Source: Leptospiraceae bacterium UBA2033
GTDB taxonomy: Bacteria; Spirochaetota; Leptospiria; Leptospirales; Leptospiraceae
Length of the DNA: 8,343 nt
Direction: 5' to 3'
Assembly (NCBI GenBank): GCA_002333425.1
Contig: DDBL01000173.1
Span: 10,968-19,310, forward strand
Made by a program: the position numbers and the translations under genes. Numbering within the stretch: the first letter of the stretch is position 1; each line of letters begins with the position of its first letter. The notes beneath the pieces were generated by a model. It saw only the letters and a program-made list of their open reading frames with translations, was not told where the DNA came from and did no database searches. Shown here piece by piece: positions 1 to 5,950 of the stretch.

Positions 1-783
1 TTTAAAATTGCGATAGACGACGTAGGTGTTGGATTTTCTAACCTAGAAAGAATTGGTTATATTCATCCTGACATTATTAAAGTAGATATTAAAATTATGC
101 GTGAGTCGCTAGGCAGTAACTCATTTATGCAAGTTTTAACTGCGTTATCCGAAATGTCTGTCAAACTTGGTTCTGAGTTATTATTCGAAGGAATTGAAAC
201 AGAACAAGAACTCACACTCGCTTTCAAAATGGGCGCAAGTCTCCTCCAAGGATTTTATTTCTCCAAAGCAACTAACGCGTTTCAATCCAAACAGTCCTTC
301 TCTAATGAACTAAAAGACAGTCTAGAAAAATTTAGTGGAATTAGGTTTATGGAGATTGTAGAAGATTTCCATAAATTACAATACTTAATCGACACCCTTT
401 CTACCATTTTTGAAAAATTAGAGGAAAAGGTGTCGTCTGACGCATCAATTCGACCTCAAGATATTTTAGCGCATAGATTAAAAGACTTCCCCAACCACAT
501 AATCCATGTTTTACTCACTGACATGAATGGCTACCAAACGTCCCCGTCTTATTCAAGAGTCGGAGAAAATGAATGGCTCATTTCTGATTCCCATGCGGAA
601 AATAACTACGCATGGAAACCTTATTTCATCAAACACAAATCAGAAACCTATTTTTTCAAAAAGAAATGGGGAGTAACCAAACCTCTCTACGACATCCAAA
701 CACAATCGCAATACGTAATCTTCACCTTCACAATATCGAGCGACACGATTCTAATTGCTAGGGTAAACTGGAATTACCAGTAA
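1..783 (+). CDS. EAL-domain cyclic-di-GMP protein with YkuI_C-like C-terminal domain (5' partial)
   Basis: The reading frame is open from base 1, so the start lies outside the window; 260 residues are visible. Residues 1-98 are the back half of an EAL (c-di-GMP phosphodiesterase) domain: the metal-binding pair in IDDVGVGFSNL (D6, D7), IIKVD (K27, D29), FEGIET (E63, E66) and LLQGFYFSKA. A helical linker follows at about 100-145. The last 100 residues resemble the PAS-like YkuI_C domain of Bacillus YkuI: HVLLTDMNGYQTSP (169-182), NNYAWKPYF (201-209) and the strand YVIFTFTI near the end. Family knowledge: such proteins hydrolyse or bind c-di-GMP and sense a ligand through the C-terminal domain. 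The EAL signature itself is outside the window, so activity cannot be judged. No clear terminator follows. The domain call is firm; catalytic status is open. Confidence 0.88.
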   Translation, partial: FKIAIDDVGVGFSNLERIGYIHPDIIKVDIKIMRESLGSNSFMQVLTALSEMSVKLGSELLFEGIETEQELTLAFKMGASLLQGFYFSKATNAFQSKQSFSNELKDSLEKFSGIRFMEIVEDFHKLQYLIDTLSTIFEKLEEKVSSDASIRPQDILAHRLKDFPNHIIHVLLTDMNGYQTSPSYSRVGENEWLISDSHAENNYAWKPYFIKHKSETYFFKKKWGVTKPLYDIQTQSQYVIFTFTISSDTILIARVNWNYQ

Positions 784-817
784 AAGCAGACCGATACTTC
801 TAGTTAAGGGACTGCTC

Positions 818-1003
818 AAGGATTACCACCGATGGACACCGATAAAAGAACGATGAAAGATACGATGGTTTTCTATTTTGGTTATGGAGTGAAAATGATA
901 TGGGATTAAACGATGCACAGTTATCAAACGAAAAAGAATATATTGAACCAAAGTAACATCGTTTTGTTATCGGTGTATTCGGTGTTCATCGGTGGTAATC
1001 TTT
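818..1003. repeat. Long imperfect inverted repeat, 'accaccgatgaacaccgat' family
   Basis: The left arm (818-855) and right arm (957-1003, read on the minus strand) align over 38 columns with 34 matches. The right arm carries an extra 9-nt copy of the internal unit (tacaccgat). Both arms begin with a core close to gattaccaccgatg, continue with one or two 'acaccga' units, and end in aacgatg. The loop is 101 nt with no convincing ORF. I see no target-site duplication and no transposase. The motif recalls short dispersed repeats seen in many bacterial intergenic regions, from memory rather than a search. If transcribed it would fold into a long stem just upstream of sufC. Confidence 0.8.
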
Positions 1004-1093
1004 AAATGTTTTTCTTAATTGTACAGCAGTGAGTTTAGTCAAAAGTTTTCTATTGCACTAAGTCTAATAGATGGAAATATGGCATTAGTGTTT

Positions 1094-1100
1094 AGGGAGA
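1094..1100 (+). promoter_or_regulatory. Ribosome binding site fixing the TTG start of sufC
   Basis: AGGGAGA lies 9 nt before the TTG at 1110. This purine-rich site, plus the family-typical N-terminus (MSELLKIVDL), supports the TTG start; no ATG lies nearby in frame. Confidence 0.7.
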
Positions 1101-1109
1101 CTAGAAAAA

Positions 1110-1862
1110 TTGTCTGAGCTTTTAAAAATCGTAGATCTACACGCAAACATCCAAGGGAAAGAAATTCTAAAAGGTGTAAACCTCACCATCAATACCGGCG
1201 AAATTCACGCAATCATGGGAAAAAATGGTTCAGGGAAAAGTACTCTTTCCAATATCATCATGGGACATCCCAATTACGAAATCACAAAGGGTGACATTCT
1301 ATTTAAAGGGGAATCGATTCTCAATTTAAAAACAGACGAACGAGCCAAAAAAGGAATTTTTCTTTGTTTTCAATATCCTACCGGCATACCAGGTGTAACC
1401 GTTGCAAACTTTCTACGGACTGTTTTAAAAAGCATCACAGGAAAAGAAGTTGCCATCAAAGATTTTCGTAAAGACCTAAAAGAAGCAATGAAACTTTTAC
1501 AGATGGACGATTCCTTTGTTAGCCGCTATGTCAATGATGGATTTTCCGGTGGTGAGAAAAAACGAAATGAAATTTTGCAAATGTCTCTTTTTAAACCACT
1601 CTTATCTATCCTAGACGAAACAGACTCTGGTCTTGACATTGACGCATTAAAAATTGTATGCGATGGAATTAACAGATACAAGTCTAGTGAAAATGCTATC
1701 TTACTTATCACCCACTACCAAAGAATGTTAAACTACATTACACCTGATTTTGTACACGTATTCATTGATGGAAATATCGCACTTACCGGTGGAAAAGAAT
1801 TAGCCCTAAAACTAGAAGATAACGGATACGACTGGGTAACCGCCGGAGCTACCAAAGAGTAA
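1110..1862 (+). CDS. sufC: SufC, ABC-type ATPase of the SUF Fe-S assembly machine
   Basis: A cytosolic ATPase that partners SufB/SufD and powers Fe-S cluster assembly on that scaffold. All ABC motifs are present: Walker A GKNGSGKST (37-45), Q-loop FQYP (87-90), signature FSGGEKKRNE (145-154), Walker B ending in ILDE (167-170), D-loop SGLD (173-176) and H-loop TH (201-202). The stretch ETDSGLDIDAL is the SufC hallmark that separates it from transport ATPases. At 250 residues it is full length. It starts with TTG behind a good ribosome binding site. It is the first gene of the cluster, 3 nt before sufD. The common Gram-positive order puts sufC or sufB first with sufB nearby, but sufB is absent here. 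Confidence 0.97.
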   Translation: MSELLKIVDLHANIQGKEILKGVNLTINTGEIHAIMGKNGSGKSTLSNIIMGHPNYEITKGDILFKGESILNLKTDERAKKGIFLCFQYPTGIPGVTVANFLRTVLKSITGKEVAIKDFRKDLKEAMKLLQMDDSFVSRYVNDGFSGGEKKRNEILQMSLFKPLLSILDETDSGLDIDALKIVCDGINRYKSSENAILLITHYQRMLNYITPDFVHVFIDGNIALTGGKELALKLEDNGYDWVTAGATKE

Positions 1863-1865
1863 ACT

Positions 1866-3083
1866 ATGGAAGCATTACTTTCTCAAAAAACTTTTTTAGA
1901 ATCCAAGTTTGAAACATTACTTTCTTTGTTAGAAGAACCAAAATGGATTTCCGAGTTACGTAAATCTGCCTTTGCTCTTTTAAAAGAAACAGCTTTTCCA
2001 AATACAACAATGGAATCTTGGAGAAAAGTAAGTCTTTCTAATTTTTCGCTTGAAACTCTTCTTTCTCCCAAAATAAAAATTTGCACTTTTTCAATCAATA
2101 CTGATGAGATACATACGAATGAATTTTCTGTATTGGATTCCTACGACAAAGTTTATATAGAAACTACGTTTCAGACTTTACTCGAAAAAAATAAATCTAA
2201 CTTTTTTGGTCTATTAAATCTAAGTTTTTTTGATATTGGAATCTTAGCAAAAATTCCACAAAATACAAACATCAAAGACCCAATACAGTTAAATATCAAT
2301 TATCCGGTGCGAGAGACTTCCTTTAGTCCACTTGTAATTTGGAAAATAGAAAAATTTTCCAATTCCTCTATTTATGAAAAACTAAATTCTGATCTTGCAG
2401 AAGAATTGAATCTAATCAATCCAGTGTCGTATTTGGATTTAGAAGAAAGCGGCAAATCAATATTTATCTCCATTGAAGATTTTCAAAATTCTACATTTCA
2501 TTTCAGAAATATATTTTCCAATCAAAATAGAGATTCAGAGCTGCAACTTTTTCATTTCAACTTAGGTGGATACAAAGGAAAAACCCTCGTAAAAAATGAT
2601 TTGTCTGGTGAAAATGCAAACCTAAAAGCAGTGGGAGCCACTACTCTAAGCAAACGAGAAATCCAAGACATTGAGTTTACGATTTCTCATTTTGCAAGTC
2701 GAACAGATAGTAACCTGCGATTTAAAACAGTGGTTAAAGACAAATCCCATCATATATTCACAGGAAATCTTTTTATTCCCAAAGCTTCCTTTCATGTAAC
2801 TGCAAGCCAAGTAAACAACAACCTAACTATGACAAGAACTGCCCGAGCAGAGTCTATGCCCAAGTTAGAAGTGTTTGCAGATGACGTAAAATGTTCTCAT
2901 GGTGCCACAGTTGGTGAGGTCAACGAAGAGCAGTTGTTTTATTTGATGTCTCGTGGTTTAACCGAAAATGAAGCTAGATTTTTAATCATTGAAGGATTTT
3001 TAAAAGAAGTTTTAGATTTCGTAACATTAGAAGAAGTTCAAAATCTGCTCATATCTCGTTTGACTGAAAAATTATATAATTAG
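1866..3083 (+). CDS. sufD: SufD, Fe-S assembly scaffold subunit
   Basis: The SufBCD complex subunit that pairs with SufB and binds SufC. The N-terminal segment around 32-62 (LRKSAFALLKE...MESWRKVSLSNF) is the SufD-type leader helix with the 'WR' motif. The right-handed beta-helix core spans roughly 190-345. The C-terminal block ADDVKCSHGATVG (338-350) contains H345, which matches the interface histidine of E. coli SufD (His360). The helical tail EEQLFYLMSRGLTENEA (354-370) follows. The cysteine-containing segment typical of SufB just upstream of this block is replaced by AESMPKLEVF, so this is SufD and not SufB. The length of 405 residues fits SufD; SufB is usually about 470-490. It begins 3 nt after sufC and ends 11 nt before the Rieske gene. 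Confidence 0.93.
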   Translation: MEALLSQKTFLESKFETLLSLLEEPKWISELRKSAFALLKETAFPNTTMESWRKVSLSNFSLETLLSPKIKICTFSINTDEIHTNEFSVLDSYDKVYIETTFQTLLEKNKSNFFGLLNLSFFDIGILAKIPQNTNIKDPIQLNINYPVRETSFSPLVIWKIEKFSNSSIYEKLNSDLAEELNLINPVSYLDLEESGKSIFISIEDFQNSTFHFRNIFSNQNRDSELQLFHFNLGGYKGKTLVKNDLSGENANLKAVGATTLSKREIQDIEFTISHFASRTDSNLRFKTVVKDKSHHIFTGNLFIPKASFHVTASQVNNNLTMTRTARAESMPKLEVFADDVKCSHGATVGEVNEEQLFYLMSRGLTENEARFLIIEGFLKEVLDFVTLEEVQNLLISRLTEKLYN

Positions 3084-3094
3084 AGTGTTTATCC

Positions 3095-3403
3095 ATGTAC
3101 AAAAAATTAGCTAGACTAAATGAAATCAAAGAAGGTCTAATCAAAGTAGTCGAAACAAGGTATGCAAGTATTGCCATCACTAAAGTCGCAGACAAAATCA
3201 TTGCATTTGAAGATGTATGCACCCATGATGGAGAATCGATTTCTAACGGCAAATTGGAGTCTGGCTCTATTGTATGCCCTAGACATTTTGCAAAATTTGA
3301 ACTTGTTTCCGGTAAAGCATTATGTATGCCGGCTACTGAAGATTTGACGCTATTTGAAGTCAGAATTTCCGGTGAAGATATAGAAGTGGATATTGAGGAT
3401 TAA
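3095..3403 (+). CDS. Small Rieske [2Fe-2S] ferredoxin within the SUF operon
   Basis: A 102-residue single-domain Rieske protein. The cluster ligands are visible as CTH (C42, H44) and CPRH (C61, H64), followed by FAKFELVSGKALCMPA, the loop typical of ferredoxin subunits of non-haem oxygenases and NirD-like proteins. There is no signal peptide or membrane anchor, so it is cytosolic. Similar Rieske genes sit inside suf operons of other bacteria, notably actinobacteria (known context); the role there, perhaps electron supply for cluster assembly or a client protein, is not settled. The ribosome binding site is weak (gagtg), so coupling to sufD is likely. An extra cysteine, C77, lies near the cluster loop. 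Family assignment is firm, function inferred. Confidence 0.92.
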   Translation: MYKKLARLNEIKEGLIKVVETRYASIAITKVADKIIAFEDVCTHDGESISNGKLESGSIVCPRHFAKFELVSGKALCMPATEDLTLFEVRISGEDIEVDIED

Positions 3404-3406
3404 ACG

Positions 3407-4648
3407 ATGAGCCTAGACCCGTATAGATTAAAAACAGATTTTCCCATTCTAAATACAACCATGAATGGAAAACCACTCGTATTTTTAGACAGCGCCGCTA
3501 GCTCTCAAAAACCATTTCAAGTAATTGATGCGATTGACAAATACTACAAAGAAGAAAATGCAAACATCCACCGAGGAGTGTATTACCTCTCCCAACATGC
3601 AACTGAACTTTACGAAAAAACTCGAATTAAAGTGGCAGACTTCATTGGTGCAAAATGTGCTAAAATTGCGATATACACGCGTAATGCGACAGAAAGTATT
3701 AACTTAGTTGCTCAGACTTGGGGGCGAGCCAATATTAACCGCGGTGACGAAATTGTATTAAACGAACTAGAACATCACTCAAACCTAGTTCCCTGGCAAA
3801 TGTTAGCACTAGAAAAGGGAGCAGTTTTAAAATTCATTCCTTTAAAAGAAGACTCTACTCTAGACCTAAGTGACCTAGACACAATTATCAACTATCGAAC
3901 AAAACTTGTTGCTTGTTCTCAAATGTCCAACGCAACAGGAACCATTCACGACATAAAACCAATCATCGAACGGGCACACGCAGTTGGCGCCTTATTCCTA
4001 TTAGACGGTGCGCAGGGTGCTTCTCATATTCGAACCAATGTAAAAGAACTAGACGTCGACTTCTACGTATTTTCCGCTCACAAAATGCTTGGTCCAACAG
4101 GAATCGGAATTCTATACGGTAAAGAACATGTCCTAGAAAATATGCCTCCTTGGATGGGCGGTGGTGATATGATTTCCGAGGTAACAAAAGACTGGACGAC
4201 ATACGCCGATTTGCCTGCCAGACTCGAAGCGGGTACTCCTCATATTGCGGGTGGAATTGCATTTGCACACGCGATTGACTATTTGAATTCCGTTGGAATG
4301 GAAAACATTCACAACCACGAAGTAGAATTACTACGTTATGCGCTAGAGCGTTTAGATGACTTAGGTGGAATCACTCTTTATGGAACAAGAGATTTAACCA
4401 AACGAGGTGGAGTTGTTTCGTTTAACGTTGACGGAGTTCATGCACATGATGTTGGCTCCATTTTAGATGAACAAGGAATTGCCATTCGTGTTGGACACCA
4501 CTGTTGCCAGCCCTATATGAAGAAAATGGGAATTGCAGGAACTTGTAGAGCTAGTTTTTATCTTTACAATACCCGTGAAGATGTAGATGCACTAATAGAA
4601 GGTTTAAAAAAAGTAATGGAGATATTTTCCCGTGTCGTTAAGCGATGA
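3407..4648 (+). CDS. sufS: SufS, PLP-dependent cysteine desulfurase
   Basis: A class V aminotransferase-fold enzyme that converts cysteine to alanine and holds the sulfur as a persulfide for transfer to SufU. Visible signatures: N-terminal DFPIL and FLDSAASSQKP (27-36), NIHRGVYYLS (53-62), ELEHHSNLVPW (120-130) with the cofactor-stacking histidine, LLDGAQGASH (198-207), SAHKMLGPTGIG (223-234) with PLP-binding K226, and the active-site loop GTCRASFYLYNT with catalytic C380. The short catalytic loop is the SufS (group II) form, which needs a sulfur-accepting partner; sufU is next door. At 413 residues it is full length. A GAGGA ribosome binding site overlaps the end of the Rieske gene. Its 3' end overlaps sufU by 17 nt. 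Confidence 0.97.
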   Translation: MSLDPYRLKTDFPILNTTMNGKPLVFLDSAASSQKPFQVIDAIDKYYKEENANIHRGVYYLSQHATELYEKTRIKVADFIGAKCAKIAIYTRNATESINLVAQTWGRANINRGDEIVLNELEHHSNLVPWQMLALEKGAVLKFIPLKEDSTLDLSDLDTIINYRTKLVACSQMSNATGTIHDIKPIIERAHAVGALFLLDGAQGASHIRTNVKELDVDFYVFSAHKMLGPTGIGILYGKEHVLENMPPWMGGGDMISEVTKDWTTYADLPARLEAGTPHIAGGIAFAHAIDYLNSVGMENIHNHEVELLRYALERLDDLGGITLYGTRDLTKRGGVVSFNVDGVHAHDVGSILDEQGIAIRVGHHCCQPYMKKMGIAGTCRASFYLYNTREDVDALIEGLKKVMEIFSRVVKR

Positions 4649-5057
4649 ACTTTATAAAGAAGTAATTTTAGATCACTTTGAACATCCTAGGAACTACTTT
4701 GTCCTAGCAAATTCAAATGTGCGTGAAAAAGGAATGAATCCCTTATGTGGTGACGAGTTTGAATTGTTTTTGAATTTTGAAGGTGACACTATCAAGGAAG
4801 CAAGTTTTCAAGGAAAAGGTTGTTCCATTTCCCAAGCCTCTGGTTCCATGATGACCGAGTTAATCCAAGGAAAAACTAAGACTGAAGCATTTGCCTTAAT
4901 CGAAAAATTCAAAGGAATGATCTTAGAAGATAAAACTCCCGAATACTCAGAAGAAGAAGCTGATTTAGAAGCACTTAATGGTGTCAAAAAATACCCAGTG
5001 CGAGTTAAATGTGCTGTACTTTCTTGGAACACTTTAGATAAAGCTTTGAAAGGATAA
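4632..5057 (+). CDS. sufU: SufU, zinc-dependent sulfurtransferase partner of SufS
   Basis: A NifU/IscU-fold protein of 141 residues. The zinc ligands expected for SufU are present: C39 and D41 in NPLCGDEFEL, C64 in GKGCSISQAS and C127 in YPVRVKCAVLSW. The insertion between the second and third cysteines (about residues 80-120) distinguishes SufU from the IscU scaffold. In Bacillus, SufU takes the persulfide from SufS and passes sulfur on to SufBCD. The GTG start at 4632 is the only start giving the family N-terminus (LYKEVILDHFEHPRN). It lies inside the sufS 3' end, implying translational coupling; a GGAG at 4618-4621 can serve it. Confidence 0.95.
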   Translation: MSLSDELYKEVILDHFEHPRNYFVLANSNVREKGMNPLCGDEFELFLNFEGDTIKEASFQGKGCSISQASGSMMTELIQGKTKTEAFALIEKFKGMILEDKTPEYSEEEADLEALNGVKKYPVRVKCAVLSWNTLDKALKG

Positions 5058-5069
5058 TAGGAATTAACC

Positions 5070-5393
5070 GTGGAAGAATTACGTAACGATTTAGAAAAGG
5101 CAATTTACCAAGCTATCCTACCAGTAGAAGATCCTGAACTTTTTATTTCTATCATGGATCTTGGTTTAATTTACGACATCAAAGTAAATGAAAGTAATGA
5201 AGCAAATATCAAGATGACTTTTACAAGTATGGCTTGTCCAGCAGGTCCGAGTTTAAAATCACAAGTTTTGAGCGCAGCGTTACAAGTAGAAGGAATCAAA
5301 GATGCAAATGTAGAAATTGTCTGGAATCCAAAATGGGATCCCAGACTTATGGCAAGCGAAGATGCGAAAATGCAGTTAGGAATTTACGACTAA
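5070..5393 (+). CDS. sufT: SufT-like MIP18/DUF59 Fe-S maturation factor
   Basis: A 107-residue protein that is one MIP18 (DUF59) domain. Visible blocks are DPELFISIMDLGLIYDI (21-37), IKMTFTSMACPAGP (47-60) with the conserved reactive cysteine C56, and VEIVWNPKWDPRLMASEDAKMQLG near the C-terminus. In bacteria such as Staphylococcus, SufT helps deliver Fe-S clusters to apoproteins under high demand; the eukaryotic relative belongs to the CIA targeting complex. The start is GTG, with AGGA-type Shine-Dalgarno matches just upstream. The gene follows sufU by 12 nt and is the last of the operon. Its stop codon overlaps that of rsfS on the other strand. The exact molecular role is inferred from the family. 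Confidence 0.92.
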   Translation: MEELRNDLEKAIYQAILPVEDPELFISIMDLGLIYDIKVNESNEANIKMTFTSMACPAGPSLKSQVLSAALQVEGIKDANVEIVWNPKWDPRLMASEDAKMQLGIYD

Positions 5394-5950
5394 AGTGTAA
5401 TTCTTTTTGCATCACCCCAAAGTTTATCTAAATCATAATAAGCTCTGGTTTCTGCCGTCATAATATGAACGATAATTTCTCCGAGATCAATTAAACTCCA
5501 ACCAGATTCTGCAGGGATGTTTTTCTTTTCTGTATTTCCCGATCCAAGTTTGTATTGTTTCATATTTTTTTCTAATTCGCGGGCAACTGCTCTTCCCTGA
5601 GTATGACTTGCTACAGTCGCGATTACAAATAAAGACAAATACGTGTTAACCTCTTCTAAGTTCATGATCACAATGTCTTCACATTTTTTTTCTTTTAAAA
5701 GATTAAGTATTTCTTTTAGAATTTTTTTAGTTTCAGGACTAATCGACTTCTCTTTTGGTTTAGTCGCGGCTGCTTTTTTTTCTTTTAAAGGAATGTCAGT
5801 TAACTTTGCTTCTAGATTTGTTTTTTTTGTGACAGTCTTTTTAGCCTTTGTAGGTTTCTTTTCTTTAGCCACACTTGAATCAAGGCTAACAGAATCTGTT
5901 TCTTTAGATTCAGGCTTTGTTTTTTTACTTTTTACCGGGTTTGATTTCAA
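5390..5950 (-). CDS. rsfS: RsfS, ribosomal silencing factor with lysine-rich N-terminal extension
   Basis: Family role: it binds ribosomal protein L14 (uL14) of the large subunit and blocks subunit joining under nutrient limitation. The RsfS core covers about residues 72-183: ILNLLKEKKCEDIVIMNLEEV, then LSLFVIATVASHTQGRAVA, and the diagnostic SGWSLIDLGEIIVHI and RAYYDLDKLWGDA. The first 70 residues are an added low-complexity region with 21 lysines, many Ser/Thr/Pro and no hydrophobic core, probably disordered; the usual protein is about 105-130 residues. The start is TTG at 5950 with an AGGAG site 6 nt upstream, so the extension appears truly translated. It overlaps the upstream LytR_C gene by 26 nt on the same strand, and its stop overlaps the sufT stop by 4 nt. 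Confidence 0.92.
   Translation of the reverse strand: MKSNPVKSKKTKPESKETDSVSLDSSVAKEKKPTKAKKTVTKKTNLEAKLTDIPLKEKKAAATKPKEKSISPETKKILKEILNLLKEKKCEDIVIMNLEEVNTYLSLFVIATVASHTQGRAVARELEKNMKQYKLGSGNTEKKNIPAESGWSLIDLGEIIVHIMTAETRAYYDLDKLWGDAKRITL

Larger units (their letters stand above)
784..1109. other. Non-coding spacer between the EAL gene and sufC
   Basis: This 326-nt stretch has no supportable gene. It contains an inverted repeat (818-1003) and then about 100 nt of AT-rich leader for the SUF operon. The best -10-like hexamer is tctaat at 1063-1068, but no good -35 box stands at the right distance, so I do not call a promoter. The sufC ribosome binding site is at 1094-1100. No rho-independent terminator is visible behind the EAL gene. 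Confidence 0.7.

Noticed and set aside
786..815. Possible terminator behind the EAL gene (gcag ... ctgc).
   Set aside because: Only a 4-bp stem with a long loop and no T-run.
853..956. Two overlapping 18-codon ORFs (853-909 and 900-956) in the loop of the inverted repeat, the second with a GGAG about 10 nt upstream.
   Set aside because: Too short, no recognisable motif, and such ORFs are expected by chance in a spacer; no support beyond the start and stop codons.
1056..1090. Inverted hexamers cactaa (1056-1061) and ttagtg (1085-1090) in the sufC leader, a possible operator.
   Set aside because: Only 6 bp with a 23-nt gap in AT-rich DNA; chance is likely and it matches no Fe-S or iron regulator site I know.
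1866..3083. Reading this gene as SufB, because its C-terminal tail resembles SufB.
   Set aside because: The N-terminal WR motif, 405-residue length, CSHG block and lack of the SufB cysteine segment fit SufD.
3963..4268. Antisense ORF of 101 codons opposite sufS.
   Set aside because: Arginine/serine-rich composition typical of a shadow frame; it lies wholly inside a conserved gene and has no family features.
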